A DNA stretch of 64,000 bases. It comes from Gremmenia infestans. Lineage: Eukaryota; Ascomycota; Leotiomycetes; Helotiales; Hamatocanthoscyphaceae. The translations under genes and the position numbers were made by a program. Shown piece after piece: positions 1 through 12,541 of the stretch. The first letter of the stretch is position 1, and each line of letters begins with the position of its first letter. The stretch spans positions 682,001-746,000 of the forward strand of contig JAFEVB010000002.1 of NCBI GenBank assembly GCA_032629725.1. Reading direction: 5' to 3'. Under the pieces are notes generated by a model. It was given only the letters and a program-made list of their open reading frames with translations. It had not been told where the DNA came from and ran no database searches.

Positions 1-358
1 CGGAAAAGCTCGAGGCTATCCGGTACGGTTTCCCCAGCACATCCGCAAAGACAGACACAATCTTCTCTTGATTCTGCCCATATATAATGACCACTATGCG
101 AGTGTCTCCGGTGCCAGCTTTTGTGGTATTAATAACCCCGTTCGTGCTCTTTGGTCGAGCAGGCGTCGGCGCAGACTGGAGTTGCTTGGTCGCCATGTGT
201 AGAAAGGTGCTTGCGACTAGGAAAATTGGGAGGTAGCGCTGATCTCTTGAGGCCTCGAAGAGGTTGTAGGTGGGGTGGGAGTCTTCGAATATGGAACTAG
301 TGGGGGGTATGAGGTCCACAAGCCACGAGCCTTCTCGCGTTAAAGTGCAGCAGCCCTT
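1..358 (-). CDS. Partial uncharacterised coding segment at left edge
   Basis: On the minus strand this frame is open from just after a TAG at 359-361 to the window edge, about 119 codons. The only ATG in it is at 194-196. The translation has a balanced composition, including a stretch reading RIVVIIYGQNQEKIVSVFAD. The bases before position 358 (GAATAG on the minus strand) could be a splice acceptor, in which case this is an internal exon and more of the gene lies at higher coordinates. The rest lies outside the window. I recognise no family. The frame may equally be chance, so both the start and the coding status are unsure. Confidence 0.3.
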
Positions 359-3187
359 CTATTCTCGGAGAATTTGGTCTTGCTTATCCGTGGGCTGAGG
401 CGCAAAAGCTATAGCTGTTATATATGCACGGCGACGAACATAAACCACAACTACTGGTATCTCGGATAGTAAGTTCCGCACAATCTGTCTCACACTCGAG
501 ATCGCTGTCATACATGAGCTCCCGTGGTCCCATGGAGCGGGTCCAGTGGTATACATGCGTAGTGGGACTGTCGGACGCGGCGGACACGAAGCTTTGCTGG
601 AGTGTCGTTGAAGCAAGCAGCGGACGGTGTCGCGAATCTCCTGCAGATCGTGGTCGTGCAGGCAACGGCAGGAAACACATTGGAAATCCGCCGGGGGTTT
701 CTTTCTTCGAATTGAACAGGCTGCGAAGGGAAATGTGCGTGCTGGGCGCAGGCTTGACTGGATTGGATTGGTGTTCCTATTCTTCCAGTCTATAGAGCGG
801 GCAGCCAGGGATTCGGGGGTAAGGGAAGGGGGGGGAAAGGGGGAAAAGAGGAAAAGAGGATGGCTGCTCGGTGGTGATTGTTCCACCGACGAGAGGTGGG
901 AATATGGCAGAGGGCAACCTTGAGGCGTCAAGAGCATTGACTGCGCCCAGTCGATGAGAATTGTGGTGACGGATTGGGGCAAGTGGGGACCTCCAAATCC
1001 CCATTTGTGGGGGAGAAGGCGGGCACATGCACCGAGGGGTCAAAACTTCCACCAATAGGGCAGCAGTAACCAATTGGAGCATTTTCTTCTATTCCTTCCT
1101 TACTTGTAGTAAATACTCGTAGTTATCATATTATAGCAACAGGACTACCAGACTTATCAATGCTACGGCATTCTTCATCAATACCACTCACTTGTTGGTA
1201 CTATAATCATCCCATATCACATATTACAGCGCTGCACACAGAACAAGCATTTTGGTGCAGTGATATGAATCATCTAAGCGGAAGATTTAAGGGTCAATGC
1301 TTATAAAATATCAGCCTGTTGTCGGGGATATGGAATAGCCGCCAGTGTTATTAACTGCACGCCATTCTGCATAATTCTCCATCAAGGACATCGGAGGATC
1401 GGTCTAGTTTGAGGTCAAGGAAGGCTCAACTCCTTGTGGATGTTTCGTGAGGTTGGCATGTTCATGTTTCTCTTATCATCATGCCATAAAGGCGGGAAAA
1501 TCGATGTTTCAAGCTGGAATGCTTTTGTTTCAAGCGGGGCAGTGACGAGGGGGTTTCAAGGCCAGCAGCGGGGAGGCTGGGCTGGTTGTCTGCTCTTGTA
1601 TCTCGAGCTTGTGGAAAGAAAGAACGAAAGAAAGAAAGGAGGCAACAGGATGTCGTGATGAATGTTTCTCCAGATGTTTCTCCAGATGTTTCTCCAGCTC
1701 GTTCTCCAGCTCATTCTCCAGCTCGTTCTCCAGCTCTTGGTTCTTGCCAGTATCAGGACTTGTACAATTGGTGGAACGGACGATCGAAGACCTCCCTCCT
1801 ATTTAGCAGTTACTCTATTGATCCTTTCCTCCCTGTATATTTGTTTGCCTACTCTACCGCAACTTCATTTCTCGGTTTTTGCCAGTCTCAATCTCCCAAT
1901 TCGAAGTGGGAGCAGCTCGTTATCTTTTGTCTCTCTATCGTACTTGGTCATTATCAATATCGAACACTAGAAGTTCATGACACGATGAGACTGTCGAGAG
2001 ATTCTAGATCTGGCTGAAGTTAAATGTACCAAGAATTCATGTCAAAGGCTACATCCCTCACGTGCTACTACAAAATAGGTGCGTCGATTAAGCACATTGG
2101 AATTAATGTTTGCACTCTTTCATAGGATCATAGAAACCTTTGAACTGGTCTCGAATTCCTTTGGCGAAACGTTCTCTCTTTATCGTGTGACCTGGAGTCA
2201 CGAAGTCCGTCGAAGCCGAAAAGGTTCTCCGCTTCCCAGTCCAGTGCCCACGTCATCGACCCCAACTACTCCGTACGGTACCCACGCTTCTCCCACGCTC
2301 TTCCCGCATTCAGCTTACTCCGTACTGTACAGTACCAGTAGATGGAGAGACCCCAAGATGTCCCACTGTCCCACTGTCCCAGACTCTCAGTCCAGTCACC
2401 CAGATTAACCCCACGGAGATTTACGGAGGTACTTTTTGTATGGAATACCTACCGAGTAGGTACTTCAACTTCGAAACGCGTCTTAGAAATGCCACCGAGA
2501 AACGACCGTTCTCTATACATGGCAAATTCGGATGTACGAAAGACCCAATTTTGTCGGCAAACCGGCGAAAATAGCATTGGCTGGAAAGAGGGAAAAACCG
2601 GAGAGAGTCACGTGCGGGTACAGCTTTGAGGCTGATCGGGGAAATTCCGGCTTCACTGTCCCACTGAAAAAGCTCTTCACCACGTCACTTTTGCACGACT
2701 AATGTCAATACGGTATGCTTCTCCATATCATGAGGCTATTCCACTTTGCAAGTTAGTACAGCCCCGTACTCTTCCTCTTCCTCTTCCTCTTTCTCTTCCT
2801 ACCGTAGTACCTGTTCCGTCAAATCTGGTATGGTCTCATATGAAGCTGGTGGCGTTTACGAGTCAGAGGCCAAGGCGCACGACGTCAGGGGCACGCTTTT
2901 TTCTTGCTTATAAACTTCACTTCTACTTCAAGGTACTTCGTCCATCACATTAATCGGCCCGCCGTTTACCCACCGTAAAGTATTCTCCAGTATTCTCCAG
3001 TATAAGTGCCTAGGTAGGTTGGCGTTGGCGTACATTACTAGGACCATCACTCTCTTTCTGCTCCATAAGTAAATATATAGCTCCGCTCTATCCCTCTTCT
3101 CCTCTTCTCCCTCTCTCTCCCCAGGTTCTCCATTCTCTCGTGCGCGCACTCCTCTGCACCTTTGCACCTCTCCCGCCAACCATCACC
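359..3187. other. Non-coding stretch upstream of the hexose transporter
   Basis: About 2.8 kb with no gene I can support. Several 60-200 codon frames are present but look like chance, being low in complexity or lacking splice-consistent partners. The stretch holds a 12-base tandem repeat (1662-1733), a pyrimidine-rich tract at about 2770-2805, a directly duplicated TATTCTCCAG at 2981-3000, and a second polypyrimidine tract at about 3086-3122 just before the transporter ATG. The last is typical of strong fungal core promoters. A TATATAG lies at about 3074. Confidence 0.6.
1662..1733. repeat. Six-copy 12-base tandem repeat
   Basis: Three copies of ATGTTTCTCCAG are followed by three of CTCGTTCTCCAG or CTCATTCTCCAG, head to tail with no gaps. 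All six units share TTCTCCAG. It lies in otherwise non-coding DNA. The frame is open through the array, so a short repetitive peptide is possible, but nothing else supports a gene there. Confidence 0.85.
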
Positions 3188-5164
3188 ATGAGTCGACTTA
3201 ATATATTCAAAAAGAACACAGCCGCCAATGGCAGTGTAGCGACACCTGCGGCACCTTCTCCCTCTGAATCCGTTATCCACGATAGCTCCAAAGATGTGAG
3301 TGAGAGTGAGAAGGGAAATGGAGGTCTCATCACTGGGAAAATCCCTACCGTCACTATTCGCACTATTATTATGACCCTTTGCGTATCTATGGGAGGATTT
3401 ATCTTCGGTTCGTATTTATCCCATCATTTGCGCCGGCACCGGGAACTGATTTTGGCTACCACAGGTTACGATACTGGACAAATCAGTGGCTTTTTGGAAA
3501 TGCCCGTTTTCCTGCAAAGATTTGGCGAGCCGACTTCCGACCTCTCTACATCTCCCTCTGGCTATAAATTCAGTAATGTGCGATCTGGATTGATTGTCGG
3601 CCTTGTAAGTTACCTAAGCTGATATTCATGAGACGAATGCTAACCGCAGTAGCTGTCAATCGGTACCTTGATAGGCGCTCTGATCGCAGGACCTGCATCA
3701 AACTACTTCGGACGGAGACCCTCTATCCCATTCTGGTGCCTTATATTCTGCATTGGTGTTGTCGTACAGGAGGCTGTTGGAGACGGCATGTGGGTTGGAA
3801 TTGCTATGGGTCGATGGACTGCAGGTTTGGGTGTTGGAGCATTATCCGTTTTGGTACCTTTGTATATGACTGAGACTGCACCCGTACCCGTACGAGGAGC
3901 TGTCGTATCGTAAGCCTTATACCCCCGCGATTTACAAGAAGCATGCTAACACTCTGGCAGTTGTTACCAACTCTTTGTCACAATTGGTATCTTCACAGCA
4001 GACTGCATCAACTTCGGCACCGAAAAACGCAAAGACACAGGTTCATACCGTATCCCGATGGGAGTTGGCTTCATTTGGGCTCTCATTCTAGGTATCGGGA
4101 TTCTATTTCTGCCCGAAACTCCCCGTTTCGATTGGAACCACGGACGTGCCGAACGCGGTCTCGATACCATGACGAAATTCTACGGCGAGCCAGCATCGCA
4201 TCCGATGATCCAAAACGAAGCCGAGGAGATCGAAAAGGTCATGGAAGCTACAAGGGGCGATCATCCTTGGTACGAAGCAATTACGGGCCCGCGCATGTTC
4301 TACCGCATCGTGCTCGCCATGGGATTGCAAATGTTCCAACAATTGACGGGTGCCAATTACTTCTTTTACTATGGTACTTCTATTTTCAGCGGCGTTGGCA
4401 TCAAGAATTCCTTCGTTACCTCTATGATCCTTGGCGGTGTCAACGTCGGCGCAACCTTTTTCGGTGTAGCCATGGCCCGTAAATTCAGACGTCGCGAGTC
4501 CCTCTACATCGCCGGACTATGGCAGTGCATGTGCTTCCTAGTCTTCGCCTCTGTCGGCCAATTCGTATTTAAAGACGCAGCCGAAGGCTCCAGCCAAGCC
4601 AAGACATCCGGCACGGTCATGATCGTGTTCGCATGTCTCTTCATCTGCGGATTCGCCACCACCTGGGGTCCCCTGGTCTGGGCTTGCATCGGAGAATTAT
4701 TCCCGTACCGTTACCGTGCCGTCGGAATGGGGCTCGCTACAGCTTCAAACTGGCTCTGGAATTTCCTCCTCGCCTTCTTCACACCATTCATCACGCACGA
4801 CATCAATTTCTCGTACGGCTACGTGTTCGCGGGCTGCAATCTCTTCGCCGCCTTCATGGCCTACTACTGGCTCATCGAGTCGAGCGGCAGGACGCTGGAG
4901 GAAGTCGATGCGATGTACCTTATCCATGTGTCGCCGCGGAAGAGCGCCAAGTTCCAGTTCGACGAAGATACGAAGAGAGATTTGGGCAGTATTTTGAATA
5001 CGGATGCGATGAAGTTGGAGCGCAGAGGGCGCAAGACCAAGAAGGTCAATGAGGCGGGGCAGGGAGGAGTTTTCCACGAGGAGGGTGTTCCGGTCCATCA
5101 CACGCCAAACGTCACGGATATGAGCAACGGTTCTCATCCCATCACGTCGACTGGCGCTGCCTAG
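3188..5164 (+). CDS. MFS hexose transporter
   Basis: Sugar porter of the major facilitator superfamily, expected in the plasma membrane and importing monosaccharides with protons. Four exons join in phase: 3188-3407, 3465-3604, 3653-3909 and 3961-5164, giving 606 residues. A cytosolic Ser-rich N-terminus precedes TM1. Family signatures are visible: GYDTGQISG after TM1, FGRRP in the TM2-3 loop, GRWTAGLGVGALSVLVPLYM in TM4-5, PETPRF before the central loop, QQLTGANYFFYYG in TM7, and a long charged C-terminal tail. In the third intron junction the acceptor must be TAG at 3650-3652; the CAG three bases earlier would put a stop codon in frame. The length is slightly above the 500-560 usual for the family because of both tails. 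The exact substrate cannot be read from sequence; glucose or fructose is most likely. Confidence 0.95.
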
Positions 5165-7214
5165 GTTTCCTCTTTTCCTCATGCAATCCTGAATACCTTT
5201 TGTTAATAGAAAGTTTCGCACGGCGTTTTCTAAAAGGGATTTATGACTTACGAGTGTACTATATATACCACGGAGCCTCTGGGGATAGATAGATGTCAAA
5301 TATAAAACATCTCTTCAAATATTAGACATTCATCAGCTACATTCCTACATATGAGCTAATCTATAATTCGGTAAAAGCATAATCCGTGGCTTCCCCCAAC
5401 CTTCTCCCACCCCTAGGCAGGGAGCACTTAATAAGTCGCTCGCTTTTGATTATTTGCTCGTTATGTAGGGCTAGAAGAGTAAGCAAACAGCCACAAACTG
5501 ACTCGCTTAGGGTCTAGCATAATCTTTAGCGCGGTCTGGCTTATCTCCGTAGTCTAGAAGCATATAGTAAGCTTATTTTCCTCCTCATACTTTATATTAA
5601 TTATATCCTTTTCTGCTTTATAGGTCCGTTAAATTACTTATATAGAAGCAGTTATATCTACTTCTGCTATCTTTATAATATCTAAGTAAGGCGCGCCTTT
5701 ATCTAGTAGAGCGATATTTAGATCTACTAAATAATTAGCAATTGCAGCTAACTTTTCTTAAGTAATTTTATAAAGCTTTCCTTGCGGATTAGAGCCTAAA
5801 TTAAAGAGATTATAAAGTGTTTAGACGTGGCAAGAAGCTAATATTCAAGATTATACGCGTTAAGAGATATAGAAAGATCTCGTTAATATTATTTTAAGTG
5901 ATTTTAATATTCTTCATTTGTATAAGAAGCTTAAAGCCTAAGATAAGCGATCAGGAGGGCGTTTTTAGATATAAAAGGTTATTTGGGTAGAGGAGACCCT
6001 GAGAAGGGGTAAATGGACGAGACTGCGACTTATATGCATGATTCATAGTAGTAAAATAGGTGTGAAATAGTATTATTATGTCTAGAATAAGGCGTGGTGT
6101 TTGGGTGTTTTAGGTGGGGCACGTGCAAAACATGGGCCTGTTTTATCGTACCCTTAGAGGGAGGGAGTGATGTGATATAGTCCGTAGATAAGAGTGGAAA
6201 CAGCCGAGGCGGAATAGCCGAACTTGAATCGGCGAGAACCGACATCTTATCAACACCTTCACCACATCTCGAGCTTCATATACTCAACCCATCCCGCTCC
6301 AGCATTCGTCGCTCGTTTTTAAGAAGAACAGGGCCTATCAGTGGGGATCTGCATAGATAAGAATCGAGCGCCCAATACTCCATCTTGACCCGTCCACACG
6401 GTACAACAAGGATACGTTACGATACGATAAAGTATGATGATATCGACGCGCAGTCGCGGACCGCGCATAATCTTTCTTTCTTGACTCTCGGGTTGGACAA
6501 CAAGAGAGCACCGAGCACAAGCACCGAGCTATCAGTATTGTACCTCCGTACTGTATGGAGTATTGATCCACTGGCGTGCCCGGAGACTGTAATAACTGCC
6601 GATGCTGCCCCTCGTACTAAAAGGGAAGGTCAGTAAACAAGAATATGTGCCAGGGGAATTCTGGAATGTGTGCTCAGTCAGTACTGTAGGCCAGACCATA
6701 GAGACCAGGTAAGATTACATGTAGGTCGCAAAAAGCAACGATAAGCATCATGTACCAAATGCTTCGAATGTCATTAGTCTTAAGTAGGCATGGCTAAGTG
6801 CTGGAGAACTGCAAGCATTGTTTTTGGAGCGATGATTATCATTACTGGATCTTCCAAGCTTCCAAGCTTCTTTTCAAGGGGTGTATGTGGCTTAAATGCC
6901 CGCCTGTGCGACAGTGAAGCACGCTGATTTGATACCGTTTTATTGTATCACGCCGAGAACATCTCGGCCGGGTATCCATTGGCCATTGAACTTTACGTTT
7001 TACTTCCTGTTGTGATGGTCTTTGTAGGCATTCTTATCGAGATACATATGCAGATGCAACCCGCCCGCATGGGTGGTATTTATATCCAGATTGTGCTCCA
7101 ACCAGCTGGCCGGCTGATAAGATATGTAACCTGACGACCCCTCTTTGACTACAATATCTCGTCTTTCCCTGTACCGGTATTCTCAGCTAGTAGCTTCGTT
7201 TTTTACAGTACAAA
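5165..7214. other. Long intergenic stretch around a repeat relic
   Basis: Two kilobases between the hexose transporter and the amino-acid permease. The centre (about 5500-5990) is the AT-rich relic listed separately. The flanks have ordinary base composition. A cluster of GATAC/GATA-type words lies at about 6405-6440. A pyrimidine-rich stretch with CTCGTCTTTCCCTGT precedes the permease start at 7215. I see no supportable gene. Confidence 0.6.
5520..5985. mobile_element. AT-rich repeat relic, probably RIP-mutated
   Basis: This block is strikingly rich in TpA (TTATA, CTAAGTAA, TTTATAAAG and similar) and poor in CpA, while CpG-containing words such as GGCGCGCC remain. That is the pattern left by repeat-induced point mutation, the ascomycete process that changes C to T in duplicated DNA. 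On the minus strand short stretches still read like protein (for example VDLNIALLDKGAPYLDI at about 5670-5720) before hitting stops. I cannot name the parent element, and no terminal repeats or target-site duplication are visible. An ordinary AT-rich isochore is the alternative. Confidence 0.5.
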
Positions 7215-9466
7215 ATGGCGATATCACCAGTGTCTTCAGGTTCCGATGCGGAAAGGGGCATCTATCGATCAGACCAGAAGATAGCTCAGTTTGATGGCGA
7301 GAAAGCTGCCCCTGGCTATGCGGAAGAGCCAGTTGCTGAAGATGGTTCCGTTATTGATTTCGAGGAGACCAGGGAGTTGAAGTAAGTTTAGCTATCAAAG
7401 AAGCAATCGTTTATGGAAGCTCACTTCATCTCAGGCAGGGCCTCAACCAGCGACATATTCAGATGATAGCTCTGTGTGGGGCTATTGGCACGGTAGAGTT
7501 CTCCACATGGCTATACAGAAAGATCAACACTGAAATATATCTTATAGGGATTGTTCCTTGGATCAGGCAAGGCTCTTTCAAGGGCAGGGCCTCTGGGAGC
7601 ATTGTGAGAGTTTCGACCTCTGCAAATATATTGTGTATTGACACCGCCGTCAGCCTAGGATACAGTTTAGTAGGAGCCTTGGTGACTGGAGTTGTCCTGT
7701 CCATTGCAGAACTCAGGTAAGATTCCCATCTACTAGTCTTAATGCCTCCACTGACACTGTAAGTGCCCTCGTTCCTCTCACCGGCTCCATTATCCGTCAT
7801 GCGGAATACTTTGTCGACCCCGCCCTCTCATTTGCCCAGGGATGGAATACCGTCTACAACCACATGGTAACACTTCCCGCAGAACTTGTTGCAGCAGCCG
7901 TGATTATCCAGTTCTGGTCATCTGTCAATTCTGCCGTATGGATCACAATATGTGGCGTATTGCTCGTCATTAGTAACGTGCTGTTCGTGCGAGTCTATGG
8001 AGAGCTTGAATTCACATTCGCAACTCTGAAAATTATGTTGATCGTTGGACTAAACATTATGGTAAGGAACGAGCTTCTTAATTGCATCATTCGTGCTGAC
8101 TTTTTTTAAACAGGCATTGGTTGTAACCTGTGGTGGTGGACCGGATCATCATAAGTACGGGTTCCAGTACTGGAGAAATCCCGGTCCATTCGTCCAATAC
8201 CTTGGCTACGGGGGCTCGCTAGGACGGTTTATGGGGTTCTATACAACATTCTCCAACGCCGTCTATGCTTATTCGGGAGTTGAGACCATCTCTGTGGCAG
8301 CGGCTGAGACCCAAAATCCAAGGCGCAATATTCCCATTGCTGCGAAACGAATTTTCTGGAGAGTTGCGATTTTCTATTGTACGTTCTTGGTCAGAAGACT
8401 GGTCACAGTCAGCGTTCTAACTTAGCCTGACAGGCCTTTCTATCTTCATGGTTGGACTCATTGTCCCGTCAAATGACCCATCGCTTCTCAAGTCCACAGG
8501 GACCGCAGGTAAGATACACAACTCTCGAGTCATTTCCATCCGTTTCATTCTTGAATCTTGAATCTTGAATCTTGAATCTTGAATCTTGAATCTTTACCCA
8601 GTCCGAAAAAGCACTACTGACTGGACGTTCTTCGCAGCACAATCGCCATTCGTTATTGCAGCGACGAGAGCGGGCATCAAAATCGTCCCCTCCATCATCA
8701 ACGCCGTAGTCTTAACCAGCGCATGGAGCTCCGGTAACTCTGGTAAGCCACTACCCCTTCTCCCTCTCCCCTTACCCACTCTCTAACACCATCCAGGACT
8801 CCTCGGCGGATCCCGTACTCTATACGGCATGGCGAAGGAAGGCCACGCGCCGAAATTCTTCCTCCGCGTAAACCGCATGGGAATCCCCTACATCGCCGTC
8901 TGTTCGCTCGCGCTATTTATCGGTCTGGGCTACATGACGCTATCGGACTCTGCAAGCACGGTGTTTGGCTGGCTGCAGGACCTGGTCTCCGTGTCTGCGC
9001 TTGTCGGCTGGTTGATCATCTGTATCGTGTATCTGCGCTTCTACTACGGGATGAAGAAGCAGGGCATCGATCGCTCAGAGTTACCGTGGAAGGCCCCGCT
9101 TCAACCCTATGCTGCGTGGATTTCGCTGATTGCTTTCACGATTCTGCTGTTGACGGGTGGATATACGGTGTTTCTCGATAAGCAGTAAGTTCCCTGTGCC
9201 CTACTCACTCACTTATCCTTCGAGACGTGGATTGATTTGACTGACTGACCGTACACAGTTGGGATACCGAGACTTTCGTTTCTTCATACATCAATATTCC
9301 CATTATCTTGGGCCTCTACTTTGGATACAAGTTATTCAGGAAGACCAAAATTGTATCGCTTGAGGATATGCCGATTCGCCAATTTATCGACATCGCAAAC
9401 GCCAATCCGGAGCCGCCTGCAAAGCCACTCACCGGCTGGAGGAGGCTCAACATTCTTTGGAGTTAA
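7215..9466 (+). CDS. Amino-acid permease (APC/YAT family), ten exons
   Basis: Plasma-membrane amino acid-proton symporter. Exons 7215-7381, 7435-7492, 7548-7603, 7654-7716, 7764-8061, 8114-8378, 8434-8508, 8602-8742, 8797-9184 and 9259-9466 join in phase to 572 residues. The splices are fixed by family conservation: IGTGLFLGSGKAL crosses two exons, then LLGYSLVGAL-like, SGSI-like and FVDPALSFAQGW segments. The later SGNSGLLGGSRTLYGMAKEG and RVNRMGIPY motifs are diagnostic of YAT permeases. The N-terminus (about 55 residues) is cytosolic and acidic; the C-terminus ends in GWRRLNILWS. Similarity in style is to dicarboxylic or general amino-acid permeases, but substrate is not decidable. The intron density is far above that of its neighbours. 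The stop is 235 bases from the convergent GH131 stop. Confidence 0.93.
8551..8592. repeat. TTGAATC heptamer array inside permease intron
   Basis: Six perfect head-to-tail copies of TTGAATC fill nearly half of the 93-base intron between exons 7 and 8 of the amino-acid permease, ending nine bases before the splice acceptor. The array includes the region where the branch point should be. Confidence 0.95.
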
Positions 9467-9701
9467 ACGGCCATCACAGGACTCAGTATAGAGATAGAGT
9501 AGTGGTACGTTGTAGCGAGAAAGAGGAACAAACAACAATGCTTGTGAATAAAATAACAAATGAGCGTTCAGACCAAGTATGTACCATACGTGCGCAATAT
9601 ATACAACTTTCGAACAATCCCATCCCCCTTTTCCCACTTCTTCAATAATATCTTCCCCCCTTCATCTCTCATATACCCATTTCCAAACTCTGTCTCTCTC
9701 T

Positions 9702-10812
9702 TTACAAACACTGAGAATAATACGCACTCGAAAACGTACACGTCGTCCCCGCAACACAAGTCCCGCTACCAGTCCATCCCGTACCACCGCATTGCGTGTA
9801 TTTAGTCAGCGACCCTCCCGTTGTCGTCGGCGCAGCGGCGCTACTGCTACTAACAGAACTAACAAGTGTAGTAGGCGAAGCTGAAGCCGAAGCTGTCGAC
9901 AAAGACGAAACAGCAGCGCCTCCTCCCGGGCTGTTAACCGAAGTATCAAGAGAGCCAGACTCGACATATACACCGCTAAAGTAAAAATCCTCATCGGTAT
10001 CCGCCTGCCCTGTTACGGGCAGTTCCAGGACCCCGAGATGCCAGTCCTCGCCATTGGAGGACGTCGAGGCCGAGACGGCGGGCACGGTTAGGGTTAAGTC
10101 AGAGGAGCCGGTGGAGTACCAGAACGCTACGGTGTTGGCTGAGAAGTTCTGTTTAAGTGCCGCCTTGTATCAGCATGTCGGACAGTGATACCTCCGTACA
10201 TACATATATACGGTTTGGGAAAAGGAAAGGAAAGGGGAACGGAGACGAACATACAATCTCATACGCAACGTTATGCCAAACATCCGCCTCCCACACCACA
10301 CTCCACTGACTCGTACCCCCCACATCCCACCTAAGGGCCGCATCCTCCGTCCCCGCCTCCCCACTAATCCACCCCGCCTTCAACTCCGTAAAATGGCTCT
10401 CAAAGAAGCATATCTGATGCTCGCGGTACACACTCGGCGCATTCGTCGCACTCCTCTTGATGCTAAAATGGTACCAGACCAAACCACTGTTGATAGCAGC
10501 CGTGGTCTGCGGGATCAACTCTGTGCGCCGCATCGTTTGTCCGTTCCAGTACGCCGTGGAATCGAGCGTGAATTTTGCGCCTTGCGTGGAGCCAATATCG
10601 GCGGGGTTCTTGTAGCTGGGCGAGAGGTTGATGTAGGAGGTTACGTCGGAGGAGCCATGGATGTAGTATTGGTACGGTCCGACTTGGTTGCTCCAAGACC
10701 AGTTGTTGAGGTCCGCGGATGAGGTGAAATTGTTGAAGCGGCCATCCCAGAGGATGGTTCCGGCTTGGATGAACGGAAGTGCTGCTGCGAGGGTTGCGAG
10801 TGTGAAACGCAT
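9702..10812 (-). CDS. Secreted GH131 beta-glucanase with C-terminal CBM1
   Basis: Extracellular endo/exo-acting beta-glucanase of family GH131, acting on beta-1,3/1,4-glucans of plant cell walls. Two exons, 10812-10255 and 10148-9702, encode 334 residues. The intron falls after AYEI with the acceptor TTAAACAG, joining AYEI to NFSANTVAFWY. Residues 1-18 are a signal peptide. The catalytic domain starts at GTILWDGRFNNF and includes NQVGPYQYYIHG, RRTELIPQT and REHQICFFESHFTELK, all typical of GH131. A Ser/Thr/Ala linker of about 50 residues leads to a fungal cellulose-binding module with four cysteines (TQCGGTGWTGSGTC... YYSQCL). The tail tethers the enzyme to cellulose, so the gene is a plant-biomass degradation gene. 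Confidence 0.94.
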
Positions 10813-12541
10813 GTTGAAGGATAGATGGAGAGAGACGGGTGAGTTTCTTTGGAAAGGGGAGGGGAGAGGAGAAAGGTGAGTAGAAAGGAGGAAGGAGGAA
10901 TAATAAGATAAATGGCCCTTAGTCCAGAACCTCCTGCAAATAGCACCTCATTACCTCTCAGGTCATATGAGCAGGTCATGGCCCTTTCATTCCCACTGAG
11001 TGGCAAAGCACTTTACTTACAAGTACTCGACGGGAATGGAACAACGGACCGCACAAGAACTTTTCATATATGACTTTGTTTCATTCGATAAACTACCCTA
11101 GGTACACGATAGTACCCGGTACTCATCTATCGATTTATCCGCTACCAGAGAATGCCACGTTAATGCGGAACATCTATTCCGACATCACAGAGAGAATTAC
11201 CGCCAGGGACGCACTATTCGTTATTTCCTTGAAGAAACATCCTAGCTGGTGGAAATGACAAGCCACTTGACGAAGGGAAGCAAAGCACAATTCATGAGTA
11301 GAGCTGATAATCACCCTTCCCTACTTACTGTATCCTCACCCCTGCATCGTACATACCTCCCCAAAGCAGCAAACCCACAAGTTCGAGCGGGCCGTTCTGC
11401 CTCAATAAGTTCTATAAAGGTGTAAAGTAGGCAGCCAAAAAGAACTTTATTTCGCGGCTGTGGTTATAATGCGGGGAGATCTACTCCACCTTCGTATTTT
11501 CCCTTCCGGACTAGGGGGTCTGTGGTGTGGGGTACACCATTTACGCCACTTGTGGCTGTGCTTTGCTTCCCCCCCCCCTGAATGTCCCTTCCCCTCCCCT
11601 TCCTTCCCCGGTTATTTAAAAGCGCTTGACGAATGTATAGCTTTCAAAGAGCACTTGGGATAGAAGCACTATATATAGACTAGCTATGGCATACATCCAT
11701 TCTCATGAAGAACATCGCAGTATAGCACTACTAAAGACAGAAGCTTCATTCAATTACAGTAGCCGATCACTCAATTATAGCCCCCGACCACATCACAAAT
11801 CACGGAAAACCATATATGTAGAGAAACGCATTCACTCAATCACTCTTTTTAAACTCTTCGCATGCATCAGACTCTAATTAAGTTTCACACTGCACCAGCA
11901 GGTGGCAATATCATGCATGCCCATGTCATATCATCCATCCCAATCATAAGTCCAGACTTTTCCTTCCATCCACTTCCACAACCAAGCAGCATACACGCCC
12001 CATTCCATTCCATACCATGCCAACTCCCTCCCTTCTAACGCCCACCAAAATCCATGCCATGTCATGCAGTTCATGCTCATCAAAAAAGAAAGAAAGAAAA
12101 ACCATCTCTCATCATCTCATCGCCCAAAAAGAATAGTGTTCCATCGATTCTAATCTGCATTGTTGTACAAGAAGGAGAAAGAAAAGTTCTGTGTATGCGT
12201 TGCGTGTTTGTGTGTGATTATCGTATTACTGGTAGGTTATTTGTTTAATCAAGTGAGTCTAGATAGAGACACAGATTATTCCTAACAGCCAGTGCGGAAG
12301 AGAAGTTGTAGTGCTCAAATCATCGGGCATCAAGTTCTCGTTGAACTTTGTCAGACAAAGGAAATATACACGGTAGGGGGAATCTTGCTCCAAAAGTCTG
12401 ACGTGAGTGGCGTACGTAAATAAGTGAAAACGTTGCATCATTAGACGGTGAATGAAGAACAAGGTGAGCTCCGTGTGCAAATTCAACAGCGACGTTGAAC
12501 CAAGTGAAGACGCATTGGAACAACGAGGATATATTTATCAA
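10813..12541. other. Intergenic, GH131 promoter side
   Basis: About 1.7 kb between the GH131 start and the 3' end of the next minus-strand gene. It includes a C/T-rich run with nine consecutive C at about 11571-11579 and a TATATATAG at about 11671. Only short, unsupported frames occur. Confidence 0.5.

Noticed and set aside
7463..7720. Continuous 85-codon frame in the permease
   Set aside because: It reads through two introns; splicing restores the IGTGLFLGSGKAL family sequence.
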